From an uncultured Caulobacterales bacterium (lineage in GTDB: Bacteria; Pseudomonadota; Alphaproteobacteria; Caulobacterales; Caulobacteraceae): a DNA stretch of 64,000 bases. Shown here in pieces: positions 29,721-38,687 of this stretch. Each line of letters begins with the position of its first letter. The stretch's first letter is position 1. The notes beneath the pieces were generated by a model that saw only the letters and a list, made by a program, of their open reading frames with translations, did no database searches and had not been told where the DNA came from. Both the position numbers and the translations under genes were made by a program. The stretch lies in contig CAISEP010000020.1 in NCBI GenBank assembly GCA_903884425.1, forward strand, positions 1-64,000, in the 5' to 3' direction.

Positions 29721-31235
29721 ATGTTTGACCTTTCCCGCCTGAGGGCTGGTTTCACCCTGGCCCTGACGGCCGCCATGGCCTTCGCAGGTGCGGTGTGCGG
29801 CCCCTCCGTCGCCGCTGCCCAGGCCGGGACATCCCTGTTCCAGCATGAGAAATACGCTGCCGTGGTGGTGGATGCGAACACCGGGGAAGTGCTCTATGCC
29901 CGCCGGGCGGACGAGCCGCGCTACCCGGCCTCGATCACCAAGATCATGACCCTCTACCTCACCTTCGAGGCCCTCGCGACGGGCCGCCTGTCGGTGAATG
30001 ACCGGATCCCGGTGTCGGCCCATGCCGCCCACCAGAACCCGTCCAAGCTCGGCATCCGGCCCGGTGGGTCCCTCACCGTCGACCAGGCAATCAAGGCCAT
30101 TGCCGTGCTGTCGGCCAACGACATCGCCGTGGCCATGGCCGAAAAGATCGGCGGATCGGAGCCGAAGTTCGCCGAATTGATGACCCTGCGGGCCAAGGAA
30201 CTGGGCATGGACCGCACCCATTTCGCAAATGCGAACGGCCTGCCGGACCCGCGCCAGATCAGCACGGCCCGGGACATCGCCATCCTGTCGCGGGCGATCA
30301 TGCGCGACTATCCCCAGTACTACAGCTATTTCGGGGTGAAGGCGTTCGAGTTCGAGGGCCGCGAGATCACCAACCACAACCACCTGCTGGGCAAGGTCGA
30401 CGGGGTGGACGGGCTGAAGACCGGCTATACCTCCGCCGCGGGCTTCAACCTCGCCGCCTCGGCCAAGCGCAACGGCAAGCGGCTGATCGCCGTGGTGCTG
30501 GGCGGATCGTCCACCGCCGCCCGGGACGAGAATGTGGAAGACCTGATCAATGGCGGCTTCGAGGTGTTCTCCAGGCGCGCCCAGGGCCAGAACATCACCC
30601 TGGCCTCCACCCTGCATGAACCGGCGGATTCCGCCGCCGGTCCGGTGCAGCGTCCGCCGTCGGAAATGGGGTCGGCGGACCAGTCCGGGCTGAAGATCGT
30701 GCTGGGCGACCATACGGGTCCGACGCCCCTCACCCTGGCCACCCTGCCCCCCTCCCTGTCCCGTCCCGATGCCACGGCACCGGCCGATGCGCCCCCCGGC
30801 GCCGGAACCGCGGCGGCCCGGGGCGTGGCCCAGGCCGTGTGCCTGCGGGGTCGCGGGCATCACCGGCACAAGGTCGCCTGCGCGGCCACGGCCACGGCCA
30901 AGGCGACACCCCCCTGCGCCCATGCCCGCCGCGGTCATCACGCCAAGGCCTGCCCGGCCGCCACCACCGAAACCGCCAAGACCGAGTCCCAGGGCACGGG
31001 CGGTGCCTACCAGATCCAGGTCGGGGTGTTTGCCTCGCCCACCGAGGCCAAGGCCCACATGGCGAGCCTGCGCGGCCGGTTCCACAAGGTGCTGACGGCC
31101 GCGCCGCAGGTGGAGAAGGCCGGGCGCGGCAAGTACCGGGCCCGCTTCGCCGGCTTTGACCACGACGATGCCCGCCAGGCCTGCCAGACCCTGCTGTCCA
31201 AGGGTGTTCACTGCATGGTGGTCGCCGGGTCCTGA
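29721..31235 (+). CDS. D-alanyl-D-alanine carboxypeptidase with C-terminal SPOR domain
   Basis: YPASITKIMTLYLTFEAL (SxxK), LSANDIAVAMAE (SxN), DGLKTGYTSAAGFNL (KTG); C-terminal YQIQVGVFASPTEAKAHMASL SPOR domain. Confidence 0.94.
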   Translation: MFDLSRLRAGFTLALTAAMAFAGAVCGPSVAAAQAGTSLFQHEKYAAVVVDANTGEVLYARRADEPRYPASITKIMTLYLTFEALATGRLSVNDRIPVSAHAAHQNPSKLGIRPGGSLTVDQAIKAIAVLSANDIAVAMAEKIGGSEPKFAELMTLRAKELGMDRTHFANANGLPDPRQISTARDIAILSRAIMRDYPQYYSYFGVKAFEFEGREITNHNHLLGKVDGVDGLKTGYTSAAGFNLAASAKRNGKRLIAVVLGGSSTAARDENVEDLINGGFEVFSRRAQGQNITLASTLHEPADSAAGPVQRPPSEMGSADQSGLKIVLGDHTGPTPLTLATLPPSLSRPDATAPADAPPGAGTAAARGVAQAVCLRGRGHHRHKVACAATATAKATPPCAHARRGHHAKACPAATTETAKTESQGTGGAYQIQVGVFASPTEAKAHMASLRGRFHKVLTAAPQVEKAGRGKYRARFAGFDHDDARQACQTLLSKGVHCMVVAGS

Positions 31236-31260
31236 TCCCCGGGACGGGGTCCTGACCGGC

Positions 31261-31284
31261 CAGACGACCGGTCAGACGACCGGT
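31261..31284. repeat. Perfect 12-bp tandem duplication
   Basis: CAGACGACCGGT x2 in the gap between convergent stop codons. Confidence 0.9.
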
Positions 31285-31298
31285 TGGTCGAGGCGGCC

Positions 31299-31898
31299 TC
31301 AGCTTTCGCCGGTCTCGCCGCCTTCGTGCTCGCCGCCCTCGTGGTCATCCAGGGACCAGTGGCGCACCGGCCCCACATCCACATGGACGAAGTCGGAGGT
31401 CGGATAATAGCCGACCCCGCCCCGGCGCAGGTCAAGCGCGACCTGGTGCAGCTCCGAAAGCTCCACCCCCGGCGCGCGGATATCGATGGCCATGCCCTTC
31501 ATGTGCAGGCTGTGATGCGCCACCCCGCGGCTGTGCCGGGAGAGGCGGGCATTGGTCTTGGGCGACCGGTAGCCGGAGATCACCTGGAAGGGCTGCCCGG
31601 TCTCGAGCCTGGCCGACAGCTGGTGCAGCAGGTCGAGGAGGTCGGGGCTGATGCTGTGCACCTGACCGGTGCGGAAGTCCCGCAGGAACCGGTTCACCGA
31701 GTGCAGCGCCGTATGCAGATAGCGCCCGTTCTCGAAATAGGTGAGGGACAGATGCTCCCCCGTATGCAGGTTGTGCAGGTTGACGTGCCGCTCCGGCGGC
31801 CCGACGAAGGCCTTGGCCCAGCCCGTACCCGGCGATGCGAGAAGTGGCGTGGCCAGCGCGCCTGCGCCGAGGGTCAGCAGCTTCCGACGATCGATCAT
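31299..31898 (-). CDS. DUF882 (YcbK/MepK-like, M15-type) murein endopeptidase
   Basis: Tat-like MIDRRKLLTLGAGALATPLLA; ISGYRSPKTNARLSRHSRGVAHHSLHMKGMAIDIR..GVGYYPTSDFVHVDVGPVRHW. Confidence 0.9.
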   Translation of the reverse strand: MIDRRKLLTLGAGALATPLLASPGTGWAKAFVGPPERHVNLHNLHTGEHLSLTYFENGRYLHTALHSVNRFLRDFRTGQVHSISPDLLDLLHQLSARLETGQPFQVISGYRSPKTNARLSRHSRGVAHHSLHMKGMAIDIRAPGVELSELHQVALDLRRGGVGYYPTSDFVHVDVGPVRHWSLDDHEGGEHEGGETGES

Positions 31899-31972
31899 TC
31901 GTTCCCGACGACGCAAGCGCCGACGCCCTAGATTCGTCCAAGGGGCGTAAAAGCCGTGACTCACACCGCCTG

Positions 31973-33700
31973 TCAAGCGGCAGGACTCTCCGGCAGATGG
32001 TCGGGAAGCCTGGCGGGCGGCGGGTCGAGGAGCTGCAGCAGGTCCCGATCCCAGCCGTAGATGTCCTGGCGGAAGCTGACCTGTCCCTTGCCCACATAGG
32101 CCGTCCAGTAGAGAATCACCACGTCGATGGGGGTGGTCAGGTGGATGCGCTTGGTCTCTCCGGACTCGATCGCCGCCTGCAGGGCTTCGGGAGTCCACTC
32201 CGGCATGTTGGCCGTCAGCAGCTCGGCCAGCGCCGAGGGATTCTGCAGGCGGATGCACCCGTGGCTCTGCGCCCGGCTGTCCGTGGCGAAGGTCGAGTGG
32301 GTCGGCGTGTCGTGCAGATAGACGCCGTAGGGGTTCGGGAAATCGAACTTCAACTTTCCGAGAGCGGACGGTCCGGCCATCTGCTGCAGCCGCACGCCGC
32401 CGTTGGTGCCGTCGGGAATGGCCCGGAAGCCGTGGGCCTCCAGATAGCCCGGATGCTTCTTCTCCTTCGGCCAGTATTCCTTCCTGGCGATGGCGTAGGG
32501 CACGTTCCAGGGCGGGTTGACGACGATGGAATCGATCCTGGACTGCAGCATCGGCGACTGGTCCGCCGGTCGACCGGCCACTGCCCGCATGGACAGGCCC
32601 GGATAGTTGTTGTTGTAGACGGTCATGCCGGCGGCGGCGATGTTCACCTCGATCCGGGTGGGGGGCATGTCACGGTCGATCCAGCGCCACCGCTCCAGAT
32701 TGGCGATGATCTGCAGGATGCGCTGGCCCACGGGCTGATTGAGGTGGGTCAGGGTCAGGCTGTCCACCACGCCGGTGGGGTTGAGGCCGGAGCGCAGCTG
32801 GTAGCGCTTGATCACCTCCACCAGGTCGGCGTCGAACACCTCCGGCGCCGCGGCCGCGGGCAGGGTCGGGTCCTCCGCCGCCAGCCGCGCCCGCAGGGCC
32901 AGGACCCGCGGGCCGGTGGAATTCAGGCCAAGGGGCGTCTTGCCGACGGGGATCGTCTCCCAGCCACCCCGGGCGGCGATGTCGCGATAGGTCTTCAGCG
33001 CGGCCCGCAGCGCCACATAGCCCTGGTAGCGGGGGGGCAGGTCGTCGATCCAGGCGGCCAGGCGATCCTCGGCCACGGCGGCGGCAAAGCCCTTGTCCGG
33101 ATTGTACGGATCGGGATGCACGCCCCAGTTCTTCTTGAAGCTTTCCGCGGCGATGCGCTGGCCGTGCTGGGCCCGGGCATAGCGGATCAGGCCCACCTTC
33201 AGGGCCCGGACGGCCGCTGCATGGACATCGGGATCGGCTGAGGCCAACTGCTCCGCCAGCCCCACCTCACCGAACTCGTTGCGGCGGAAGCCGTGGCTGG
33301 GCCCATCCTCGAGGGTCTTCAGGATCAGCGCCTCGTCGGACGGGCGCAGCACGAGGGTGGACAGGTCGATGGTCGGACGCGCCCGCACCTCGAAGGGCGG
33401 GGGCGGCGGCGGGGGCGGCTTGGGCGGCGTGGCCGCGGCCGCGGCCGGGTCCGTCGGCGTGACCTGGGCCATCATCATCATGGCCTGGGCGATGGGCACC
33501 GCCTTCTGGCGCTGGTCCGCGGGCCTGGGCAGGGGCTTGGCCGCCGGAACCGCGCCGATGGGCGGAGGGGTCGCCGTCCCCACGGGCGCGCCGGTCCCCA
33601 GGGACGGGGCCAGGGTCAGGCCGCACAGCACGGCCGAAGCGACCGCCGCCGTTCCGGTGCGTCGGGTCTTTTGCGCCCACCCAGAAGTCACTCGCTGCAC
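31973..33700 (-). CDS. L,D-transpeptidase family protein (YcbB/LdtD-like)
   Basis: PG-binding-like ALRARL..EVIKRYQLRSGLNPTGVVDSLTLTHLN; catalytic HDTPTHSTFATDSRAQSHGCIRLQNPSALAELL. Confidence 0.92.
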   Translation of the reverse strand: MQRVTSGWAQKTRRTGTAAVASAVLCGLTLAPSLGTGAPVGTATPPPIGAVPAAKPLPRPADQRQKAVPIAQAMMMMAQVTPTDPAAAAATPPKPPPPPPPPFEVRARPTIDLSTLVLRPSDEALILKTLEDGPSHGFRRNEFGEVGLAEQLASADPDVHAAAVRALKVGLIRYARAQHGQRIAAESFKKNWGVHPDPYNPDKGFAAAVAEDRLAAWIDDLPPRYQGYVALRAALKTYRDIAARGGWETIPVGKTPLGLNSTGPRVLALRARLAAEDPTLPAAAAPEVFDADLVEVIKRYQLRSGLNPTGVVDSLTLTHLNQPVGQRILQIIANLERWRWIDRDMPPTRIEVNIAAAGMTVYNNNYPGLSMRAVAGRPADQSPMLQSRIDSIVVNPPWNVPYAIARKEYWPKEKKHPGYLEAHGFRAIPDGTNGGVRLQQMAGPSALGKLKFDFPNPYGVYLHDTPTHSTFATDSRAQSHGCIRLQNPSALAELLTANMPEWTPEALQAAIESGETKRIHLTTPIDVVILYWTAYVGKGQVSFRQDIYGWDRDLLQLLDPPPARLPDHLPESPAA

Positions 33701-33882
33701 CCTCGTCCAGCCCTTTGCCGCAATCTCGTACCCGCTGTATGCGGCACCCGCATGTCACACGCAATCGCCTCGGCCGAGCCTAGCTGCCCGAAGCGCGCTG
33801 GCCACAGGGAAACCGGCCTCCGCGGCGAATATGAGGCGGCTGTCGCCGAGAGGACACGTCCCGGCGGCGGAGGGGCGCGGGG

Positions 33883-35130
33883 TCAGGCCGCCGTCAGCTG
33901 GAGCTGGATCACGTCGGTGCGGCCGGTGCGGAATCCGGCCTCGCAATAGCTGAGATAGAACCGCCACAGTCGGCGGAACCGCTGGTCGAACTGGGGATTG
34001 CGCAGATCGTCCCAGGCCGCGTCGAACCGCTCGCCCCACTGTTTCAGGGTGTCGGCATAGTGCGGACCGAAGCGCAGTATGTCCCCCTGGACCAGACCGG
34101 CGGCGCGGACCTCCTCCCGCAGGCGGGCCTCCGACGGCAGCATGCCCCCCGGGAAGACGTAGCGCTTGATGAAGTCCGAGCGCTTGCGGTAGTCGGCGAA
34201 CAGCTCGTCGCGGATGGTGATGATCTGCAGGCCCGCCCGGCCGCCGGGGGCCAGCGCCCGCCGGATGCGGTCGAAATAGGCCCCCCAGTAGGCCTCGCCC
34301 ACCGCCTCGAACATCTCGATGGAGGCCACCCGGTCAAAGGTGCCCTGGAGGTCGCGATAGTCCACCAGCTCGATCTTCACCCGTTCCGCCAGGCCCTTCT
34401 CGAACATCCGCCGGCGGGCGTAGTCCGCCTGCGCGGGGGAGATGGTGATGCCGGTGACGTTGGCCCCCACCGTGCCCGCCGCGAACTCGGCAAAGCCGCC
34501 CCATCCGCAGCCGATCTCCAGCACGCTCTGCCCCGACTGCAGGTCCATGGACCGGGCCAGGGTGGCGTACTTGTGGGTCTGGGCGTCCTGCAGGGGCTGG
34601 TCCGGGGTGGCGAACAGGGCCGAGGAATAGGTCATGCTGGGGTCGAGCCAGGCGGAATAGAAGTCATTGCCCAGGTCGTAATGCGCATAGATGTTGCGGC
34701 GCGAACCCTTGCGGCTGTTGCGGTTCAGGCTGTGGGCCAGGACATTGAGGGCGCGGACCACGGGATTGCCGTCCAGCAGCCGGGCCAGCCGGTCGAAATT
34801 GGCGGAGCAGGCCTCCAGCAGGGCCGACAGGTCCGGCGTGTCCCACTCCCCCGCCAGATAGCCCTCGGCAAAGCCGATGTCCGAGGCGGCCAGCACCCGG
34901 CCGACGAAGCGGAAGTCCCGGACCACCAGCCGGGCGTCGGGGCCGTCATGCCCGCCGCGGATGTGCAGCTCCTGGCCGGAGGGCAGCACCACAGTCAGGC
35001 TGCCGCTCATCCAGTTCTCGGCGGCGATCTTCAGGGCGGTGCGGAAGGCGGCCGGGGCGCGGCGGACCTCCGGAAGGGTCCAGACCGGCGCGCGGGCCTC
35101 GTCCTGCAACGGGTTTGCAGTATCGGTCAT
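33883..35130 (-). CDS. Cyclopropane-fatty-acyl-phospholipid synthase family SAM-dependent methyltransferase
   Basis: YAHYDLGNDFYSAWLDPSMTYSSALF, VLEIGCGWGGFAEFAA, YVFPGGMLPS. Confidence 0.93.
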   Translation of the reverse strand: MTDTANPLQDEARAPVWTLPEVRRAPAAFRTALKIAAENWMSGSLTVVLPSGQELHIRGGHDGPDARLVVRDFRFVGRVLAASDIGFAEGYLAGEWDTPDLSALLEACSANFDRLARLLDGNPVVRALNVLAHSLNRNSRKGSRRNIYAHYDLGNDFYSAWLDPSMTYSSALFATPDQPLQDAQTHKYATLARSMDLQSGQSVLEIGCGWGGFAEFAAGTVGANVTGITISPAQADYARRRMFEKGLAERVKIELVDYRDLQGTFDRVASIEMFEAVGEAYWGAYFDRIRRALAPGGRAGLQIITIRDELFADYRKRSDFIKRYVFPGGMLPSEARLREEVRAAGLVQGDILRFGPHYADTLKQWGERFDAAWDDLRNPQFDQRFRRLWRFYLSYCEAGFRTGRTDVIQLQLTAA

Positions 35131-35143
35131 GCTTACTCGAGCC

Positions 35144-35551
35144 TCACGCCTTGAATATCTTCGACGTCGCGAATGTGGATACAGCAGAAGCCGTGGCTGT
35201 TGCGAAGGTCCCCCACGCCATATCCACAAGGGAAATCGTCAGTGTCCAGTTCTTCAGGGTCGCAAGATTGGTCAGATCGTAGGTTCCATACGCCACCAGG
35301 CCGAAAAACGCACCATTGACGATGGCAGCCCTCACTCCGCCCGCCTTCAGGGCCGGGGCGACCGCAAACCGGATCACGCCCAGCAGATAGAGCAGATAGA
35401 AGCACAGGGACGCGACCGGGGCCGGGGCGGCCAGGGTCAGCTGGCCGATCTCGGGATAGTAGATCCGGCCGTAGGACTGGGTCAGCCAGACCGCGTCACA
35501 GGTCCCGAAGGCCAGGGCGGCGATCAGGTAGGCGACGACGAGACGCAACAT
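35144..35551 (-). CDS. DUF2177 family membrane protein
   Basis: FGTCDAVWLTQSYGRIYYPEIGQL, FGLVAYGTYDLTNLATLKNW. Confidence 0.88.
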   Translation of the reverse strand: MLRLVVAYLIAALAFGTCDAVWLTQSYGRIYYPEIGQLTLAAPAPVASLCFYLLYLLGVIRFAVAPALKAGGVRAAIVNGAFFGLVAYGTYDLTNLATLKNWTLTISLVDMAWGTFATATASAVSTFATSKIFKA

Positions 35552-36379
35552 TCAAAGGGCTCCATCGGAAAGGTGCGACCGCCTCGGCGGCCACGGGAAG
35601 AAGGCGCTGACCCGCGCCTGGTAGGCCAGATAGGCGTCCCCGCGGGAGCGCAGCATCGCCGCCTCCAGCAGTGGCACGCCGCTCACGTGACGCAACAGAT
35701 AATAGATGAAGGCGGGTCCCGTGAGGGCCAGCCAGCCGATCCCATAGGTGCTGCCGGGATCGAGGGCGATCACCGCGTAGGCCGTCCAGCCCAGCCACTC
35801 GAAGAAGTAGTTGGGATGCCGCGACAGGGCCCACAGGCCGACGTCACAGACCTTGCCGCGGTTGTCGGGATCGCGGCGGAACACGGCCAGCTGCTGGTCG
35901 GCGATCCCCGCCCCCGAAACGGAGAGGACGAACAGCACCGCCGCCGCCAGATCGGTCGGGCGAAGCGCCGGGGACGGATTGTGCGCGGCAAGGGCCACCG
36001 TCACCACCAGGAAGGCCCCCGCCGCTGCCTGGGTCTGCAGGAAGCTGAACATGCGGCGCTGGAAGTCCGGCCCCCATTCGGTCCGCAGGGCGGCATAGCG
36101 GGCGTCCTCCGGCCCCTCCCCCGCCCGGGCGGCGATGTGGCGGCCAAGGCGCAGGGACCACAGCCCCACCAGCGCCGCCACCAGCCCCTGACGCAGGCTC
36201 GGCCCGGCCAGGGTGCCCACGGGGGCAAGGGCCGCGGCGACGCCGACCCCGCCGACGGAAAAGCTCCAGAAGGCATCGGTCCAGCCGCCGTTGTTCCAGG
36301 CCCGCTGGCACGCCCAGCCCACGGCCATGGCCACGGACATGGCGGCGAAGATGGCGATCAGCAGGACGACGGCAGGCAT
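35552..36379 (-). CDS. DUF1295 family membrane protein (steroid-reductase-like)
   Basis: WTDAFWSFSVGG, WALSRHPNYFFEWLGWTAYAV, RVSAFFPWPPR. Confidence 0.9.
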   Translation of the reverse strand: MPAVVLLIAIFAAMSVAMAVGWACQRAWNNGGWTDAFWSFSVGGVGVAAALAPVGTLAGPSLRQGLVAALVGLWSLRLGRHIAARAGEGPEDARYAALRTEWGPDFQRRMFSFLQTQAAAGAFLVVTVALAAHNPSPALRPTDLAAAVLFVLSVSGAGIADQQLAVFRRDPDNRGKVCDVGLWALSRHPNYFFEWLGWTAYAVIALDPGSTYGIGWLALTGPAFIYYLLRHVSGVPLLEAAMLRSRGDAYLAYQARVSAFFPWPPRRSHLSDGAL

Positions 36380-36558
36380 GGGCGGCAAGGTCTCGATCTG
36401 TCACGCTCGGGGGAGATTCCGCGGCTCGAGGCAGCTACGGGAGAGGCCGGACAATATATGCACGCCGAAGGGTGTTTTACGATGCGGCGCATCTGTGCGA
36501 CACGGCCCAGCGTAGCTTGCGCCGAACCCGTCGCCGTCCTGCCGATCCGGAACTGTCC

Positions 36559-37893
36559 ATGTCTGAAAGTCCTTCGCACCTTCCCTCCATCGCCGTCGTG
36601 GGATCCGGCGTGTCCGGCCTGTCCGCCGCCTGGCTGATGGCCCGCAACGCCCGGGTCACCCTCTACGAGAAGGACGACCGCCTGGGGGGCCATGCCCACA
36701 CCGTGTCCCTGCCCGGCCTGCCGCCGGTGGACACGGGCTTCATCGTCTACAACGCCCTGAACTATCCGAACCTGGTGGCCCTGTTCGAGCATCTGAAGGT
36801 GCCCACCCAGGAGACGGACATGTCCTTTGCCGTGTCCCTCGACGGGGGCCGGACGGAATATGGCGGGGTGGGGGCCGCGCCCCTGATCGGGCGGCTGTCG
36901 AACCTGCTGCGCCCCCGCTTCTGGCGGATGATGGCCGACCTGACCCGCTTCTACCGCGATGCGCCCGGCCATGCGGACGCCTGCGAGGAGCCCCTCGTGA
37001 CGCTGGGCGAGTATCTGGAGCGCAACAACTATTCCGACGCGTTCCTGGAGGACCACCTGCTGCCCCAGGCGGCGGCCATCTGGTCGGCCCCCACGGCGGA
37101 GATCCGCGCCTTTCCGGCGGCAGCCTTCATCCGCTTCTTCGAGAACCACGGCCTCCTGAAGCTGGCCGGGCGCCCCCTGTGGCGGACGGTGATCGGCGGG
37201 TCCCAGGCCTATGTGTCCCGCCTGCTGGCCGATTTTCCGGGTGAGGTCCGCGCCAACTGTGCCGTCACCCAGATCCGCCGCCAGGCCAACGGGGTGGAGA
37301 TCACCGACATCCACGGGGACACCCGCCACTATGACCGGGTGGTGATCGCCACCCACGGGGACCAGGCGCTGAAGCTGCTGGCCGATCCCTCGCCGGAGGA
37401 GGAACGCCTCCTGTCCGCCTTCCGCTACAGCCGCAACCTGGCCGTGCTGCACTCGGACCGCGCGCTGATGCCCAAGCGCAAGGTCACCTGGTCCTCCTGG
37501 AACTTCGTCGGCCGACGCGGCCGGGGGCCGGACCAGGACCTTTGCGTCACCTACTGGATGAACCTGCTGCAGGCCCTGCCCGGCCCGCGGGAGCTGTTCC
37601 TGACCCTGAACCCCATCAGCCCCCCGGCCCAGGACCAGGTGCTGCACACCCAGGTCTATGAGCATCCCATCTTCGACGCCCAGGCCATCCGGGCGCAGCG
37701 GGAGGTGTGGAAGCTGCAGGGCACGCGGCACACCTTCTTCTGCGGCGCGCATTTCGGCTCCGGCTTCCACGAGGACGGCCTGCAGGCGGGCCTTGCCGCG
37801 GCGGAGCTGGCCGCCGATGTCCGCCGCCCCTGGTCGGTGGAGGGGGAGAGCCACCGCATCGTGCTGGCCCCGCGGATCGAGGATGCCGCATGA
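36559..37893 (+). CDS. FAD-dependent oxidoreductase / NAD(P)-binding amine-oxidase-like protein
   Basis: IAVVGSGVSGLSAAWLMARNARVTLYEKDDRLGGHAHTV; cyclopropane-cluster COG2907 type. Confidence 0.92.
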   Translation: MSESPSHLPSIAVVGSGVSGLSAAWLMARNARVTLYEKDDRLGGHAHTVSLPGLPPVDTGFIVYNALNYPNLVALFEHLKVPTQETDMSFAVSLDGGRTEYGGVGAAPLIGRLSNLLRPRFWRMMADLTRFYRDAPGHADACEEPLVTLGEYLERNNYSDAFLEDHLLPQAAAIWSAPTAEIRAFPAAAFIRFFENHGLLKLAGRPLWRTVIGGSQAYVSRLLADFPGEVRANCAVTQIRRQANGVEITDIHGDTRHYDRVVIATHGDQALKLLADPSPEEERLLSAFRYSRNLAVLHSDRALMPKRKVTWSSWNFVGRRGRGPDQDLCVTYWMNLLQALPGPRELFLTLNPISPPAQDQVLHTQVYEHPIFDAQAIRAQREVWKLQGTRHTFFCGAHFGSGFHEDGLQAGLAAAELAADVRRPWSVEGESHRIVLAPRIEDAA

Positions 37894-38687
37894 CACCGGC
37901 GGACCCCGGCCTCTATGACGGGGTGGTCACCCATGTGCGCCACGCGCCGCGCCGGCACCGCCTGCGCTATCGCATGTTCATGCTGCTCCTGGACATCGAC
38001 CGGCTGGACGAGACCTTTGCCGGGCTGAAGCGCATGTCCCACAACCGCTTCAACTGGTTCGGCTTCCACGACCGCGACCACCTGCCGAAGGACGCGGCCC
38101 CGGACGCGGACCTGCGGGGCTTCATCGACGGGCACCTGCGCGCCGCGGGTCTCGCCCCCGACGGCGGGCCGGTGCAGCTGCTCTGCATGCCGCGGATTCT
38201 GGGTTATGTGTTCAATCCGCTGAGCGTCTGGTTCTGCTGGCGCCGCACGGGGGAGCTGGCGGCGGTGCTGTACGAGGTGCGCAACACCTTCGGCGAGGCC
38301 CACAGCTATCTGATCCCCGCGCCGGCCCCGGGCAACCGGCCGGTGGTGGAGCAGGACTGCGACAAGGGGTTCTTCGTCTCCCCCTTCATGGACATGGACC
38401 TGCACTACCACTTCCGGGTCCATCCGCCGGATGCCACCACCGTGCTGGACATCGCCGTGTCGCGGCAGGCGGACCGGCTGAAGCTGCTGGATGCCCGCTT
38501 TGCCGCGGAGCGTCGGCCGCTGACGGACGCGAGCCTCATGGCCGCCTTCGCCGCCCATCCGCTGATGACCCTGAAGGTCATGGGCGGCATTCACTGGGAG
38601 GCGGTGAAGATCGTGCTGAAGGGGATCGGCCTGCGCCCCCGCGCGCCCCTGCCCCCCACCCCGGTCACCTATGTGGCGGCGGGATAG
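37890..38687 (+). CDS. DUF1365 family protein
   Basis: LYDGVVTHVRHAPRRHRLRYRMFMLLLDIDRL, VFNPLSVWFCW, KGFFVSPFMDMDLHYHFRV; 4-bp overlap with upstream CDS. Confidence 0.92.
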   Translation: MTPADPGLYDGVVTHVRHAPRRHRLRYRMFMLLLDIDRLDETFAGLKRMSHNRFNWFGFHDRDHLPKDAAPDADLRGFIDGHLRAAGLAPDGGPVQLLCMPRILGYVFNPLSVWFCWRRTGELAAVLYEVRNTFGEAHSYLIPAPAPGNRPVVEQDCDKGFFVSPFMDMDLHYHFRVHPPDATTVLDIAVSRQADRLKLLDARFAAERRPLTDASLMAAFAAHPLMTLKVMGGIHWEAVKIVLKGIGLRPRAPLPPTPVTYVAAG

